Of a stretch of 15,474 nucleotides of DNA, positions 1 to 6,428 are shown piece after piece. Position 1 is the first letter of the stretch. The number at the start of each line of letters is the position of its first letter. The notes beneath the pieces are model-generated. The model had not been told where the DNA came from, made no database searches, and saw only the letters and a program-made list of their open reading frames with translations. Source of the stretch: Bacteroides sp. (lineage in GTDB: Bacteria > Bacteroidota > Bacteroidia > Bacteroidales > Bacteroidaceae). The stretch spans positions 1-15,474 of the forward strand of contig DXLM01000067.1 of NCBI GenBank assembly GCA_019414725.1, given 5' to 3'. The translations under genes and the position numbers were made by a program.

Positions 1-26
1 AAGTAAGATAATATATTGAAAAAAAG

Positions 27-68
27 AGAAGCTGTCTCAAACTTGAATTACAAGATGAGACAGCTTCT
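27..68. terminator. Strong bidirectional intrinsic terminator
   Basis: A perfect 13-bp inverted repeat pairs 27-39 with 56-68 (AGAAGCTGTCTCA and its complement). The loop can form an inner 4-bp CTTG/CAAG stem at 42-45 and 51-54. The stem is flanked by an A-run on the left (19-25) and a T-run on the right (68-73), so both strands read a stem followed by a U-tract. On the minus strand it begins 4 nt beyond the stop codon of the TSCPD gene and would end the pheT-yebC-TSCPD transcript. It would equally stop any plus-strand transcript arriving from the left. Seen directly; termination itself is inferred. Confidence 0.9.
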
Positions 69-71
69 TTT

Positions 72-317
72 TTATTGTTTCATTTCACGCAACGCTTTAC
101 ATAATTGATCCGGGCAGGAGGTGGAGCGGTTTCCGCATTTTACACCTTCCAGTTTCTGTAAGACCTCTTCCACTTTCATTCCTTTCACCAATCGGCTGAT
201 ACCTTGTAAGTTTCCATTGCATCCGCCCCAAAAGAAAACTTGTTGAATAACGTCATCTTCTACTTCCACTTCGATGTGGCTGCTGCAAGTGCCTTGCGTC
301 TTATAGGTTATTTTCAT
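72..317 (-). CDS. Small TSCPD-domain protein
   Basis: An 81-residue stand-alone TSCPD domain (TIGR03905-like). The name-giving motif T-S-C-P-D is at residues 66-70. Further cysteines lie at 11, 33, 61 and 73, in the contexts GTCSSH, GGCNGN, VKCGN and DQLCK. In larger proteins this domain is found at the C-terminus of some ribonucleotide reductases, and its cysteines suggest metal binding. The function of the free-standing form is not established, so no role is assigned. The protein is probably cytosolic: there is no signal peptide or membrane segment. Its ATG lies one base after the yebC stop codon (TAA-A-ATG), so translation is very likely coupled to yebC. A strong terminator follows at once, making it the last gene of the unit. 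Family assignment is confident, biochemical role unknown. Confidence 0.88.
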   Translation of the reverse strand: MKITYKTQGTCSSHIEVEVEDDVIQQVFFWGGCNGNLQGISRLVKGMKVEEVLQKLEGVKCGNRSTSCPDQLCKALREMKQ

Positions 318-318
318 T

Positions 319-1059
319 TTATTCTTCCTCTTCAGATGCAGGTTTCATGTTTGTATAAACGGTCTGAACATCATCAAATTCTTCCAGACGCTCTACCATC
401 TTGTCTAGAGTTTCACGTTGTTCAGGAGTCACATCTTTTAAGTCATTGGGAATATATGTGAAATCACCACCCACTTCTTCGAAACCACATTCTTCCAAGT
501 GTTTCTGAATTGCTGCGTAGCTCTTCGGATCACCATAGATGGTGATAGTTCCTTCTTCTTCATCTTCGTCGAACTCATCCTCTACATTATAGTCAATCAA
601 ATCCAGGATCAGTTCTTCCATATCCATTCCTTCTTTCTTCTTGAAAGTAAATACACATTTATGGTCGAACAAGAAAGCTAAGGAACCGGTAGTACCCAAG
701 TTTCCACCGAATTTGTTGAATACTGAACGCACATCTGCTACGGTACGGGTAGTGTTGTCTGTCAATGTATCAACAAATACAGCTACTCCGTGAGGACCAT
801 ATCCTTCGTAAGTCATACCTTTGTAGTCACTGGTATCTTTACCCATTGCATTCTTAATGGCGCGTTCAATGTTATCCTTCGGCATGTTTTCACGCTTACA
901 AGTAGCGATCACACCACGTAGGGTCGGGTTATTTTCGGGTTCCGGACCACCTGCTTTTACAGCTATAGCGATTTGTTTACCCAGTCTTGTAAATGTTTTG
1001 GCCATGTGGCCCCATCTTTTCAGCTTTGTAGCTTTTCTATATTCAAATGCTCTTCCCAT
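319..1059 (-). CDS. yebC: YebC/PmpR family protein
   Basis: A 246-residue protein of the YebC/TACO1 family, usually annotated as a transcriptional regulator; family members have also been linked to translation of difficult sequences such as proline-rich stretches. Diagnostic segments are AVKAGGPEPENNPTLR (about 34-49), ENMPKDNIERAI (57-68), YEGYGPHGVAVFVD (84-97), DNTTRTVADVR (101-111) and GGNLGTTGSLAFLF (118-131). The N-terminus reads GRAFEYRKATKLKRWGHMAKTF and lacks the GHSKW start of the proteobacterial proteins. That appears to be the Bacteroidota version, not a truncation, because the rest is full length. An acidic insert (DEFDEDEEE) and an acidic tail (SEEEE) are present. The gene begins 33 nt after pheT with no promoter-like element in the gap, so it is probably co-transcribed with it. 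Whether the protein acts on DNA or on ribosomes cannot be told from sequence. Confidence 0.93.
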   Translation of the reverse strand: MGRAFEYRKATKLKRWGHMAKTFTRLGKQIAIAVKAGGPEPENNPTLRGVIATCKRENMPKDNIERAIKNAMGKDTSDYKGMTYEGYGPHGVAVFVDTLTDNTTRTVADVRSVFNKFGGNLGTTGSLAFLFDHKCVFTFKKKEGMDMEELILDLIDYNVEDEFDEDEEEGTITIYGDPKSYAAIQKHLEECGFEEVGGDFTYIPNDLKDVTPEQRETLDKMVERLEEFDDVQTVYTNMKPASEEEE

Positions 1060-1092
1060 TGGATTGTAGTTTTATAATGGTTATTTTTATTA

Positions 1093-3555
1093 TTATCTTA
1101 GTTTTGCACCTAGTTTGTTTTCCAAGTTAGCAATCAGTTTGGACATGATCTTGTCAATCTGTTTGTCGTTCAGTGTTGCGCTTTCATCCTGTAACAAGAA
1201 GCTCACTGCATAACTTTTTTTACCCGGTTCCAGATTCTTGCCTTCATAAACATCAAACAATTCTACTTCTTTCAGCAGTTTCTTTTCAGTCTCATAGGCT
1301 ATTTTTTCGATTTCTGCAAACTGTATGTTCTTGTCAATCAACAAAGCCAAGTCACGTTTCACAGCCGGGAACTTGGAAAGTTCTTTAAAGTTGACTTTAG
1401 CCGACTTGATGGCTTTCATCAGTTCTTTCCAGTTGATTTCTGCATAATATACCTCATTGTCTATATCGAATGCTTTTTGAATCTTCTTGCTGATGATGCC
1501 GAAGGTGGCCAATAACTTGCCGCCACGTGTGTGTACGCTGATGGCTGTTGAATAGATATCGTTGGTCAGGTTGCCGAATACCACGTTGCCGAAATTCAAT
1601 CCCAAACGGGTAAAGATGTTCAGCACGTATGCTTTTAATTCGTAAACACTGCTGTTTTCATCGGGATGGGCCCATGAATTGCTGACGCGTTTGCCGGTTA
1701 CCCACAATCCTAAATGATATTCTTCAGCATAAGCCGCAAGCACTTTTTCCGGGTTTTTCTTTTCTGCATTATAAAAATAGCAGTTACCGAATTCAAAGAA
1801 TTTCAAATCGGCGTTCTTACGATTGGCATTGTGCTGGATACTTTCCAAACCACCGAATAACAAAGTTTGACGCATCACGTTCAAATCGTTACTCAATGGG
1901 TTCATCAAGTAAACCAAATTTTCGTTCTTGTATGTTTCCGACCCTTCGTAATAGGAAGCGGCGGTCAGTGAATTGTTCAGTATTTCATTGAAACCACAAC
2001 CTACCAGTTGCTCTGAAATCAGATTTTGTAATTTCTGGGAGTAATCCACTTCACCTTTGGTGGTCAGGCTGGATTTCAAGGTAGTAGGAATCTCCACATT
2101 ATTATATCCGTAGATACGGAGAATGTCTTCTACTACATCGCAATCACGTTGCACATCCACACGATAGGGGGGAACTTGTAAAGTCAAGCCTTCGGGTGTT
2201 TCGTTTACAATCTTCATTTCAAGACTGGTGACAATGCTCTTTATGGTTTCCACCGGTATGGTTTTTCCTATCAGTGAGTGGACTTTCTCATAATTCAGCT
2301 CTACTGTAAAATCGGCTATCGGGGCAGGGTAGTTGTCTTTAATTTCAGAAGAAATAGTACCTCCTGCCAGTTCTTGAACCAGTAAAGCCGCTTCTTTCAA
2401 TGCATAAATAGTTCCGTTGGGGTCAATACCACGTTCGAAACGGAAAGAAGAGTCTGTGCTCAATCCATGGCGACGGGCTGTTTTACGTACCCAAGTCGGG
2501 TTGAAATAAGCGCTTTCCAAAAATACGTCTACTGTCTGCTCGGTTGTTCCCGAATCCAGACCACCGAATACGCCGGCAATGCACATCGGTTCTTCTGTGT
2601 TGCATATCATCAGGTCCTTGTCGGATAACTTGCGTTCCACTTCGTCCAAAGTAACGAATGTAGTACCTTCGGCAACAGTCTTCACTACAATCTTACCACC
2701 TTTAATCTTATCTGCATCAAAACAGTGCAGGGGCTGGCCGTATGCGTGAAGGATGTAGTTGGTGATATCCACGATATTATTGATAGGACGTACTCCGATC
2801 AGGCGTAATTTGTTTTGCAGCCATTCGGGACTCTCTTTTACAGTTACCCCTTTTATGGAAACTCCGGCATAACGCGGACATGCTTCCGTATTCTCTACTT
2901 CAATGGCGATGTCCATATCATGGTTATCCACTTTAAACGCTTCTACAGACGGACGTTTTAAAGTGGCTTGTTTGCCGTTTTGAATCAGGTAGGCATACAG
3001 ATCTCGGGCCACGCCGTAATGTGAGCAGGCGTCCGCACGGTTCGGGGTGATATCCACTTCCAGTACGTATTCGCTTTTGATATTGAAATAATCTTTAGCG
3101 GGAGTACCCGGAACAGCATCCGCCGGCAATACGATGATACCTTCGTGGCTGTTTCCGATACCGATTTCGTCTTCGGCACAGATCATACCCATAGATTCAA
3201 TTCCGCGGAGCTTTGATTTCTTGATGGTAAAACATTCTTCGCCATCGTATAGCTTGGTGCCCAATGTGGCAACCACCACTTTCTGTCCGGCAGCTACGTT
3301 AGCGGCTCCACAGACAATCTGTACCGGTTCGCCTTGTCCCAAATTCACAGTAGTAACATGCATGTGGTCTGAATTGGGATGAGGTTCGCAAGTCAGCACT
3401 TCGCCGATGACAATACCTTCCAGACCACCTTTAATTGTTTGGACTTCTTCTACGCCTCCGGTTTCCAAACCGATGGAAGTCAGCGCTTCGGCCACTTCAT
3501 CCGGTGTCAAATCGAAGTTGACGTATTCTTTCAGCCAATTATAAGAGATATTCAT
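1093..3555 (-). CDS. pheT: Phenylalanyl-tRNA synthetase beta subunit
   Basis: An 820-residue beta subunit of the cytosolic (alpha-beta)2 phenylalanyl-tRNA synthetase, which attaches Phe to tRNA-Phe together with PheS. The start MNISYNWLKEYV is the conserved family N-terminus and fixes the ATG. Domains in order: N-terminal segment 1-40; EMAP-like OB fold about 42-155 (HPNSDHMHV, GAANVAAGQKV, SKLRGIESMGMICAEDEIG); the DITPNRAD motif at 168-175; B3/B4 editing domain about 210-390, which hydrolyses Tyr-tRNA-Phe; B5 domain about 415-490; synthetase-like core; and C-terminal ferredoxin-fold anticodon-binding domain about 728-820 (SKFPAVKRDLALLID). Length is normal and no frame break is seen. pheS is not in the window, so the two subunits are encoded apart. 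A TAAATTTG element lies 35 nt upstream. The gene is first in a unit with yebC and the TSCPD gene. Confidence 0.97.
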   Translation of the reverse strand: MNISYNWLKEYVNFDLTPDEVAEALTSIGLETGGVEEVQTIKGGLEGIVIGEVLTCEPHPNSDHMHVTTVNLGQGEPVQIVCGAANVAAGQKVVVATLGTKLYDGEECFTIKKSKLRGIESMGMICAEDEIGIGNSHEGIIVLPADAVPGTPAKDYFNIKSEYVLEVDITPNRADACSHYGVARDLYAYLIQNGKQATLKRPSVEAFKVDNHDMDIAIEVENTEACPRYAGVSIKGVTVKESPEWLQNKLRLIGVRPINNIVDITNYILHAYGQPLHCFDADKIKGGKIVVKTVAEGTTFVTLDEVERKLSDKDLMICNTEEPMCIAGVFGGLDSGTTEQTVDVFLESAYFNPTWVRKTARRHGLSTDSSFRFERGIDPNGTIYALKEAALLVQELAGGTISSEIKDNYPAPIADFTVELNYEKVHSLIGKTIPVETIKSIVTSLEMKIVNETPEGLTLQVPPYRVDVQRDCDVVEDILRIYGYNNVEIPTTLKSSLTTKGEVDYSQKLQNLISEQLVGCGFNEILNNSLTAASYYEGSETYKNENLVYLMNPLSNDLNVMRQTLLFGGLESIQHNANRKNADLKFFEFGNCYFYNAEKKNPEKVLAAYAEEYHLGLWVTGKRVSNSWAHPDENSSVYELKAYVLNIFTRLGLNFGNVVFGNLTNDIYSTAISVHTRGGKLLATFGIISKKIQKAFDIDNEVYYAEINWKELMKAIKSAKVNFKELSKFPAVKRDLALLIDKNIQFAEIEKIAYETEKKLLKEVELFDVYEGKNLEPGKKSYAVSFLLQDESATLNDKQIDKIMSKLIANLENKLGAKLR

Positions 3556-3589
3556 ATATGATATTTTTTATGTATTTCCAAATGACCTG

Positions 3590-3597
3590 CAAATTTA
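3590..3597 (-). promoter_or_regulatory. Candidate Bacteroides -7 element for pheT
   Basis: Read on the minus strand this is TAAATTTG, an exact match to the Bacteroides TAnnTTTG -7 motif, 35 nt before the pheT ATG. No convincing TTTG -33 element is seen at the usual distance, where the base of the large inverted repeat begins (about 3620). Transcription would start near 3583 and give a leader of roughly 25-30 nt. The match is seen; activity is inferred. Confidence 0.5.
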
Positions 3598-3619
3598 GTA
3601 ATTATTTTCTTTTATCCTG

Positions 3620-3705
3620 TTATTTATCCATCACAGATTACTCAGATTAACACAGATTTTTCTTTGAGGGAAATAATCCGTGTTAATTCTGTGAGGGATA
3701 AATAA
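3620..3705. repeat. Large imperfect inverted repeat behind dnaB
   Basis: The outer stem pairs 3620-3629 with 3696-3705 (10 bp). After one mismatch it continues 3631-3637 with 3688-3694 (7 bp). An 8-nt bulge on the left arm (3638-3645) follows, then 3646-3653 with 3680-3687 (8 bp), one mismatch, and 3655-3658 with 3675-3678. The left arm is made of near-tandem units (CACAGATTA, CTCAGATTA, CACAGATT). The repeat starts 3 nt after the dnaB stop codon. There is no U-tract on the minus strand, so it is not a standard intrinsic terminator. It could stabilise the dnaB mRNA 3' end, act in termination by another route, or be a dispersed intergenic repeat. Confidence 0.75.
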
Positions 3706-3708
3706 ATG

Positions 3709-5265
3709 TCAGAACGGTAAAGGTCCTTCGGGAATAGGGGCTCCGAACGGATTATTGTCGGCAGGTGCGGCATCAGGAGATGGGGGAGGTACACTGTTGC
3801 CGCCACCGTTCATTTTGGAACGGATAATACCCGGTGCCTCACCCGGCATAGGCACGATGACATCATCGTCCGGATTCTGGAAGCGGGCGAATTCGCCACG
3901 GAAACGCAGCAGTACATCACCTACGGCACCGTTACGGTGCTTGGCGATAATGATTTCTGCCATACCGTGCAAGTCGTTCCCTTTTTCATCCGAGTAGATT
4001 TTATAGTATTCCGGGCGGTGGATAAAGCATACCATATCGGCATCCTGCTCAATAGCTCCGGATTCACGGAGGTCACTGAGCTGGGGACGTTTTCCGTCAA
4101 TACCCTCACGACTTTCCACACCACGGTTCAGCTGGCTCAGTGCGATGATGGGGATGTTCAGTTCTTTGGCTAACCCCTTCAGTGAACGTGAAATGGTACT
4201 GACCTCTTCCTGACGGCTACCGAATGACATTCCGCTGGCATTCATTAATTGAAGGTAGTCAATGATAATGATTTTTACTCCATGCTCGCGTACAAGCCGT
4301 CGTGCTTTGGTGCGTAATTCAAAGACGGACAAGGATGGTGTGTCATCCACATACATCGGAGCATCGTATAATTCTTTTATTTTATAATCCAATTGTCCCC
4401 ATTCATACGGAGCCAACTGACCACTCTTGATTTTCTCACCCGGAATTTCGCACACGTTGACAATCATACGGTTGACCAACTGTACGTTGGACATTTCAAG
4501 AGAGAACAAAGCCACAGGGATTTTCGCATTTACCGCCATGTTCTTTGCCATGGAAAGCACAAAAGCCGTTTTACCCATAGCGGGGCGGGCGGCAATAATC
4601 ACCAGGTCGGAATTTTGCCAGCCCGAGGTCATTTTGTCCAATGCATGGAAACCGCTTTCCAGACCACTCAGCCCGTCCGTTCGTGCCGCCGCTTTTTGAA
4701 GCATCTCATACGCTTCCTGAATGACAGGGTTGATTTGCGTATAATCCTTCTTCATGTTCTGTTGCGAGATTTCGAACAGTTTTCCTTCCGCTTCCTGCAT
4801 CAGGTCGTCCACGTCTTGGGTTTCGTCGAAAGCCTTTGTCTGGATGTTGCTGGTAAAGGTAATCAGTTCGCGTGCAAGAAACTTCTGCGCGATGATACGT
4901 GCGTGATATTCTATGTGTGCGGAAGAGGCTACCTTGCCGCTTAGCTGTGTTATGTAAAAAGGACCGCCTGCATCTTCCAGTTCACCGGTGCTGCGTAATT
5001 GTTCGGCCACAGTCAAGATATCGACTGGTTGCTGGCGTAAAGCCAAAGAGGTAATAGCCGAATAAATAAGTTGGTGACGGCGTTCATAAAAAGATTCGGG
5101 ACGAAGAATCTCACTTACTAATGAGTAAGCATCTTTTTCTATCATTAAGGCTCCCAATACAGCTTCCTCCAGCTCAGGTGCCTGGGGCTGTAAATGTCCG
5201 TATTCGTCAACAGGCTTTGCTTTCGAAGTTTTGGGAGTACGTGTCATTTTTCTCGTTTCTGCCAT
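3709..5265 (-). CDS. dnaB: Replicative DNA helicase DnaB
   Basis: Hexameric 5'-3' helicase of the replication fork, acting with primase and the loader. Using the ATG at 5265 it has 518 residues. The N-terminal DnaB domain spans about 24-130 (PQAPELEEAVLGALM). The linker leads to the RecA-like C-terminal domain: Walker A ARPAMGKT at 226-233, SLEMSN at 255-260, Walker B with IIIIDYLQL around 332-340, ALSQLNRGVESR around 375-386, SDLRESGAIEQDAD at 397-410, and the HRPEYY segment. No intein interrupts these motifs. The tail (about 486-518) is rich in Gly, Pro, Asp and Asn and ends GPLPF. The frame is open to an upstream ATG at 5331 (22 more residues), but those codons overlap a TATCTTTG promoter-like element and lack family character, so the MAETRK start is preferred. 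The gene stands alone, divergent from ispE. Confidence 0.95.
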   Translation of the reverse strand: MAETRKMTRTPKTSKAKPVDEYGHLQPQAPELEEAVLGALMIEKDAYSLVSEILRPESFYERRHQLIYSAITSLALRQQPVDILTVAEQLRSTGELEDAGGPFYITQLSGKVASSAHIEYHARIIAQKFLARELITFTSNIQTKAFDETQDVDDLMQEAEGKLFEISQQNMKKDYTQINPVIQEAYEMLQKAAARTDGLSGLESGFHALDKMTSGWQNSDLVIIAARPAMGKTAFVLSMAKNMAVNAKIPVALFSLEMSNVQLVNRMIVNVCEIPGEKIKSGQLAPYEWGQLDYKIKELYDAPMYVDDTPSLSVFELRTKARRLVREHGVKIIIIDYLQLMNASGMSFGSRQEEVSTISRSLKGLAKELNIPIIALSQLNRGVESREGIDGKRPQLSDLRESGAIEQDADMVCFIHRPEYYKIYSDEKGNDLHGMAEIIIAKHRNGAVGDVLLRFRGEFARFQNPDDDVIVPMPGEAPGIIRSKMNGGGNSVPPPSPDAAPADNNPFGAPIPEGPLPF

Positions 5266-5286
5266 TGTCGTCTGTTTAAAGTAGGG

Positions 5287-5294
5287 CAAAGATA
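5287..5294 (-). promoter_or_regulatory. Candidate -7 element for dnaB
   Basis: On the minus strand this reads TATCTTTG, followed by C, an exact match to the Bacteroides TAnnTTTG motif, 22 nt before the preferred dnaB ATG. The implied transcript would begin near 5280 with a very short leader. If real, it rules out the longer 5331 start, which would lie upstream of the transcript. No clear -33 TTTG is visible. Confidence 0.55.
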
Positions 5295-5331
5295 GAACTT
5301 TTTGCTGAGTTGGACACTCGTCCATTCCCAA

Positions 5332-5526
5332 AAATAATAAAAGAAATATGAACCTGAATCTACGGAGAAATGAACAATCTGGACAGTAAATGGTTTTTTT
5401 ATATGGTAAAATGAAAAGTTTGTTCTATATTTGGCGCTCTGTCCGGATAAAAGATGGCGTGCATCTTTGTAGAACGGGCAACAATCTAACGAAACACACT
5501 AAAAATAACTATTTAAAGAACAGAAT
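5332..5526. other. Divergent dnaB/ispE intergenic region
   Basis: This is the AT-rich part of the control region between the two divergent genes; the full gap runs 5266-5526. It holds two promoter-like elements for ispE, described separately. I see no open reading frame of coding character, no strong hairpin and no RNA gene in it. The last 40 bases before the ispE ATG are A-rich without a Shine-Dalgarno sequence, as is common in Bacteroidota. Confidence 0.6.
5426..5433 (+). promoter_or_regulatory. Candidate -7 element for ispE (distal)
   Basis: TATATTTG matches the TAnnTTTG consensus exactly and lies 93 nt before the ispE ATG, giving a leader of about 85 nt. A second, one-mismatch candidate, CATCTTTG at 5462-5469, would give a leader of about 50 nt. 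Neither has a strong -33 TTTG at the expected 19-21 nt distance, so the choice between them is open. Confidence 0.4.
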
Positions 5527-6354
5527 ATGATTACATTTCCTAATGCAAAGATTAATTTGGGACTTAATATTGTAGAAAAGCGCCCGGATGGATACCACAA
5601 TCTGGAAACCATATTTTATCCGATAAACCTGCAAGACGCTCTGGAAGTGACGCGGCGGGAAAACAATGACAAAGAATACACTTTACACATAAGCGGATCT
5701 CCTTTGGAGGGTGAACCCGAAGATAATCTGGTAGTAAAAGCCTATAAGTTATTAAAAAAAGACTATCCCGGACTGTTGCCGGTAGATATACACATGTACA
5801 AGCATATACCGGCGGGTGCCGGACTAGGTGGCGGATCATCAGATGCCGCTTGTATGATAAAGCTTCTGAATGATAAATTTTCATTGGGACTCAGTACGGA
5901 ACGGATGGAGGAATATGCGGTAAAACTAGGGGCAGACTGTGCTTTTTTCATTCGGAACAAACCTGTTTTCGCTACCGGAATAGGGAATCTGTTCGAGCCT
6001 GTGGAATTGTCATTAAAGGGATACCATATAATTTTGATTAAACCTGATATCTTTGTGTCCACCCGGGATGCGTTTGCCGAAATAAAGCCTGTGCGTCCGG
6101 CTGTTTCTTTGAAAGAAATTGTAAAGCAACCTATGGAAACATGGAAAAACAGTATGAAGAATGATTTTGAAGATAGTGTCTTCAAAAAGTTCCCTGAGAT
6201 TGCTGCTATCAAAGATGAATTGTATGATTTGGGGGCAGTGTATGCCGCCATGAGTGGCTCGGGGTCTTCCGTCTATGGTATTTTCAAAGCACCGATAGAG
6301 AATGTGGAAGATAAATTCTGTGGATGCTTTTGCAGACAGAGAGCGTTGGAATAG
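5527..6354 (+). CDS. ispE: 4-diphosphocytidyl-2-C-methyl-D-erythritol kinase
   Basis: A GHMP-superfamily kinase of 275 residues that phosphorylates the 2-hydroxyl of CDP-methylerythritol with ATP, the fourth step of the MEP isoprenoid pathway; cytosolic. Motifs visible: PNAKINLGL at 5-13 with Lys8, RPDGYHNLET at 19-28 (substrate side), the glycine-rich ATP loop PAGAGLGGGSSDAA at 95-108, GADCAFF at 135-141 with the likely catalytic Asp137 (most homologues read GADVPFF), and the C-terminal SGSGSSVYG at 243-251. Length is typical. The C-terminus is cysteine-rich (CGCFC near 264-268), which is not part of any motif I know. It is the only plus-strand gene in the window, divergent from dnaB and convergent with the AddB-like gene, so it is probably transcribed alone. 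No Shine-Dalgarno sequence precedes it. Confidence 0.96.
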   Translation: MITFPNAKINLGLNIVEKRPDGYHNLETIFYPINLQDALEVTRRENNDKEYTLHISGSPLEGEPEDNLVVKAYKLLKKDYPGLLPVDIHMYKHIPAGAGLGGGSSDAACMIKLLNDKFSLGLSTERMEEYAVKLGADCAFFIRNKPVFATGIGNLFEPVELSLKGYHIILIKPDIFVSTRDAFAEIKPVRPAVSLKEIVKQPMETWKNSMKNDFEDSVFKKFPEIAAIKDELYDLGAVYAAMSGSGSSVYGIFKAPIENVEDKFCGCFCRQRALE

Positions 6355-6365
6355 TGTGGCAGATC

Positions 6366-6423
6366 AGTGGTTAGTGATTAGTGGACTGCGCTGTCATGCC
6401 GCAGGTATTAACCACTAACCACT
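6366..6423. repeat. Inverted repeat between convergent ispE and addB
   Basis: The outer stem is a perfect 11 bp (6366-6376 with 6413-6423). After one mismatch it continues for about six pairs including two G-T wobbles (6378-6383 with 6406-6411). A central 5-bp stem follows (CTGCG at 6386-6390 with CGCAG at 6400-6404) around a 9-nt loop. The arms contain repeated TTAGTG-like units. It fills nearly all of the 74-bp gap between two converging stop codons and is a plausible terminator for both. A modest T-rich stretch follows only on the plus strand (about 6430-6437). It resembles the elements at 3620-3705 and 12491-12556 in design. Confidence 0.75.
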
Positions 6424-6428
6424 ATAGT

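Noticed and set aside
319..1059. YebC as N-terminally truncated because the GHSKW motif is absent
   Set aside because: The protein is full length and the GRAFEYRKA start looks like the normal Bacteroidota form of the family.
4393..4944. 183-residue plus-strand open frame opposite dnaB
   Set aside because: Antisense to well-conserved DnaB motifs, with a His/Phe/Arg-heavy composition typical of shadow frames.
3709..5265. Intein in DnaB
   Set aside because: dnaB is a common intein site, but Walker A, Walker B and the following motifs run uninterrupted and the length is normal.
5266..5331. N-terminal extension of DnaB by 22 residues from an ATG at 5331
   Set aside because: The extra codons overlap the TATCTTTG promoter-like element at 5287-5294, and the peptide has no family character; MAETRK at 5265 is the better start.
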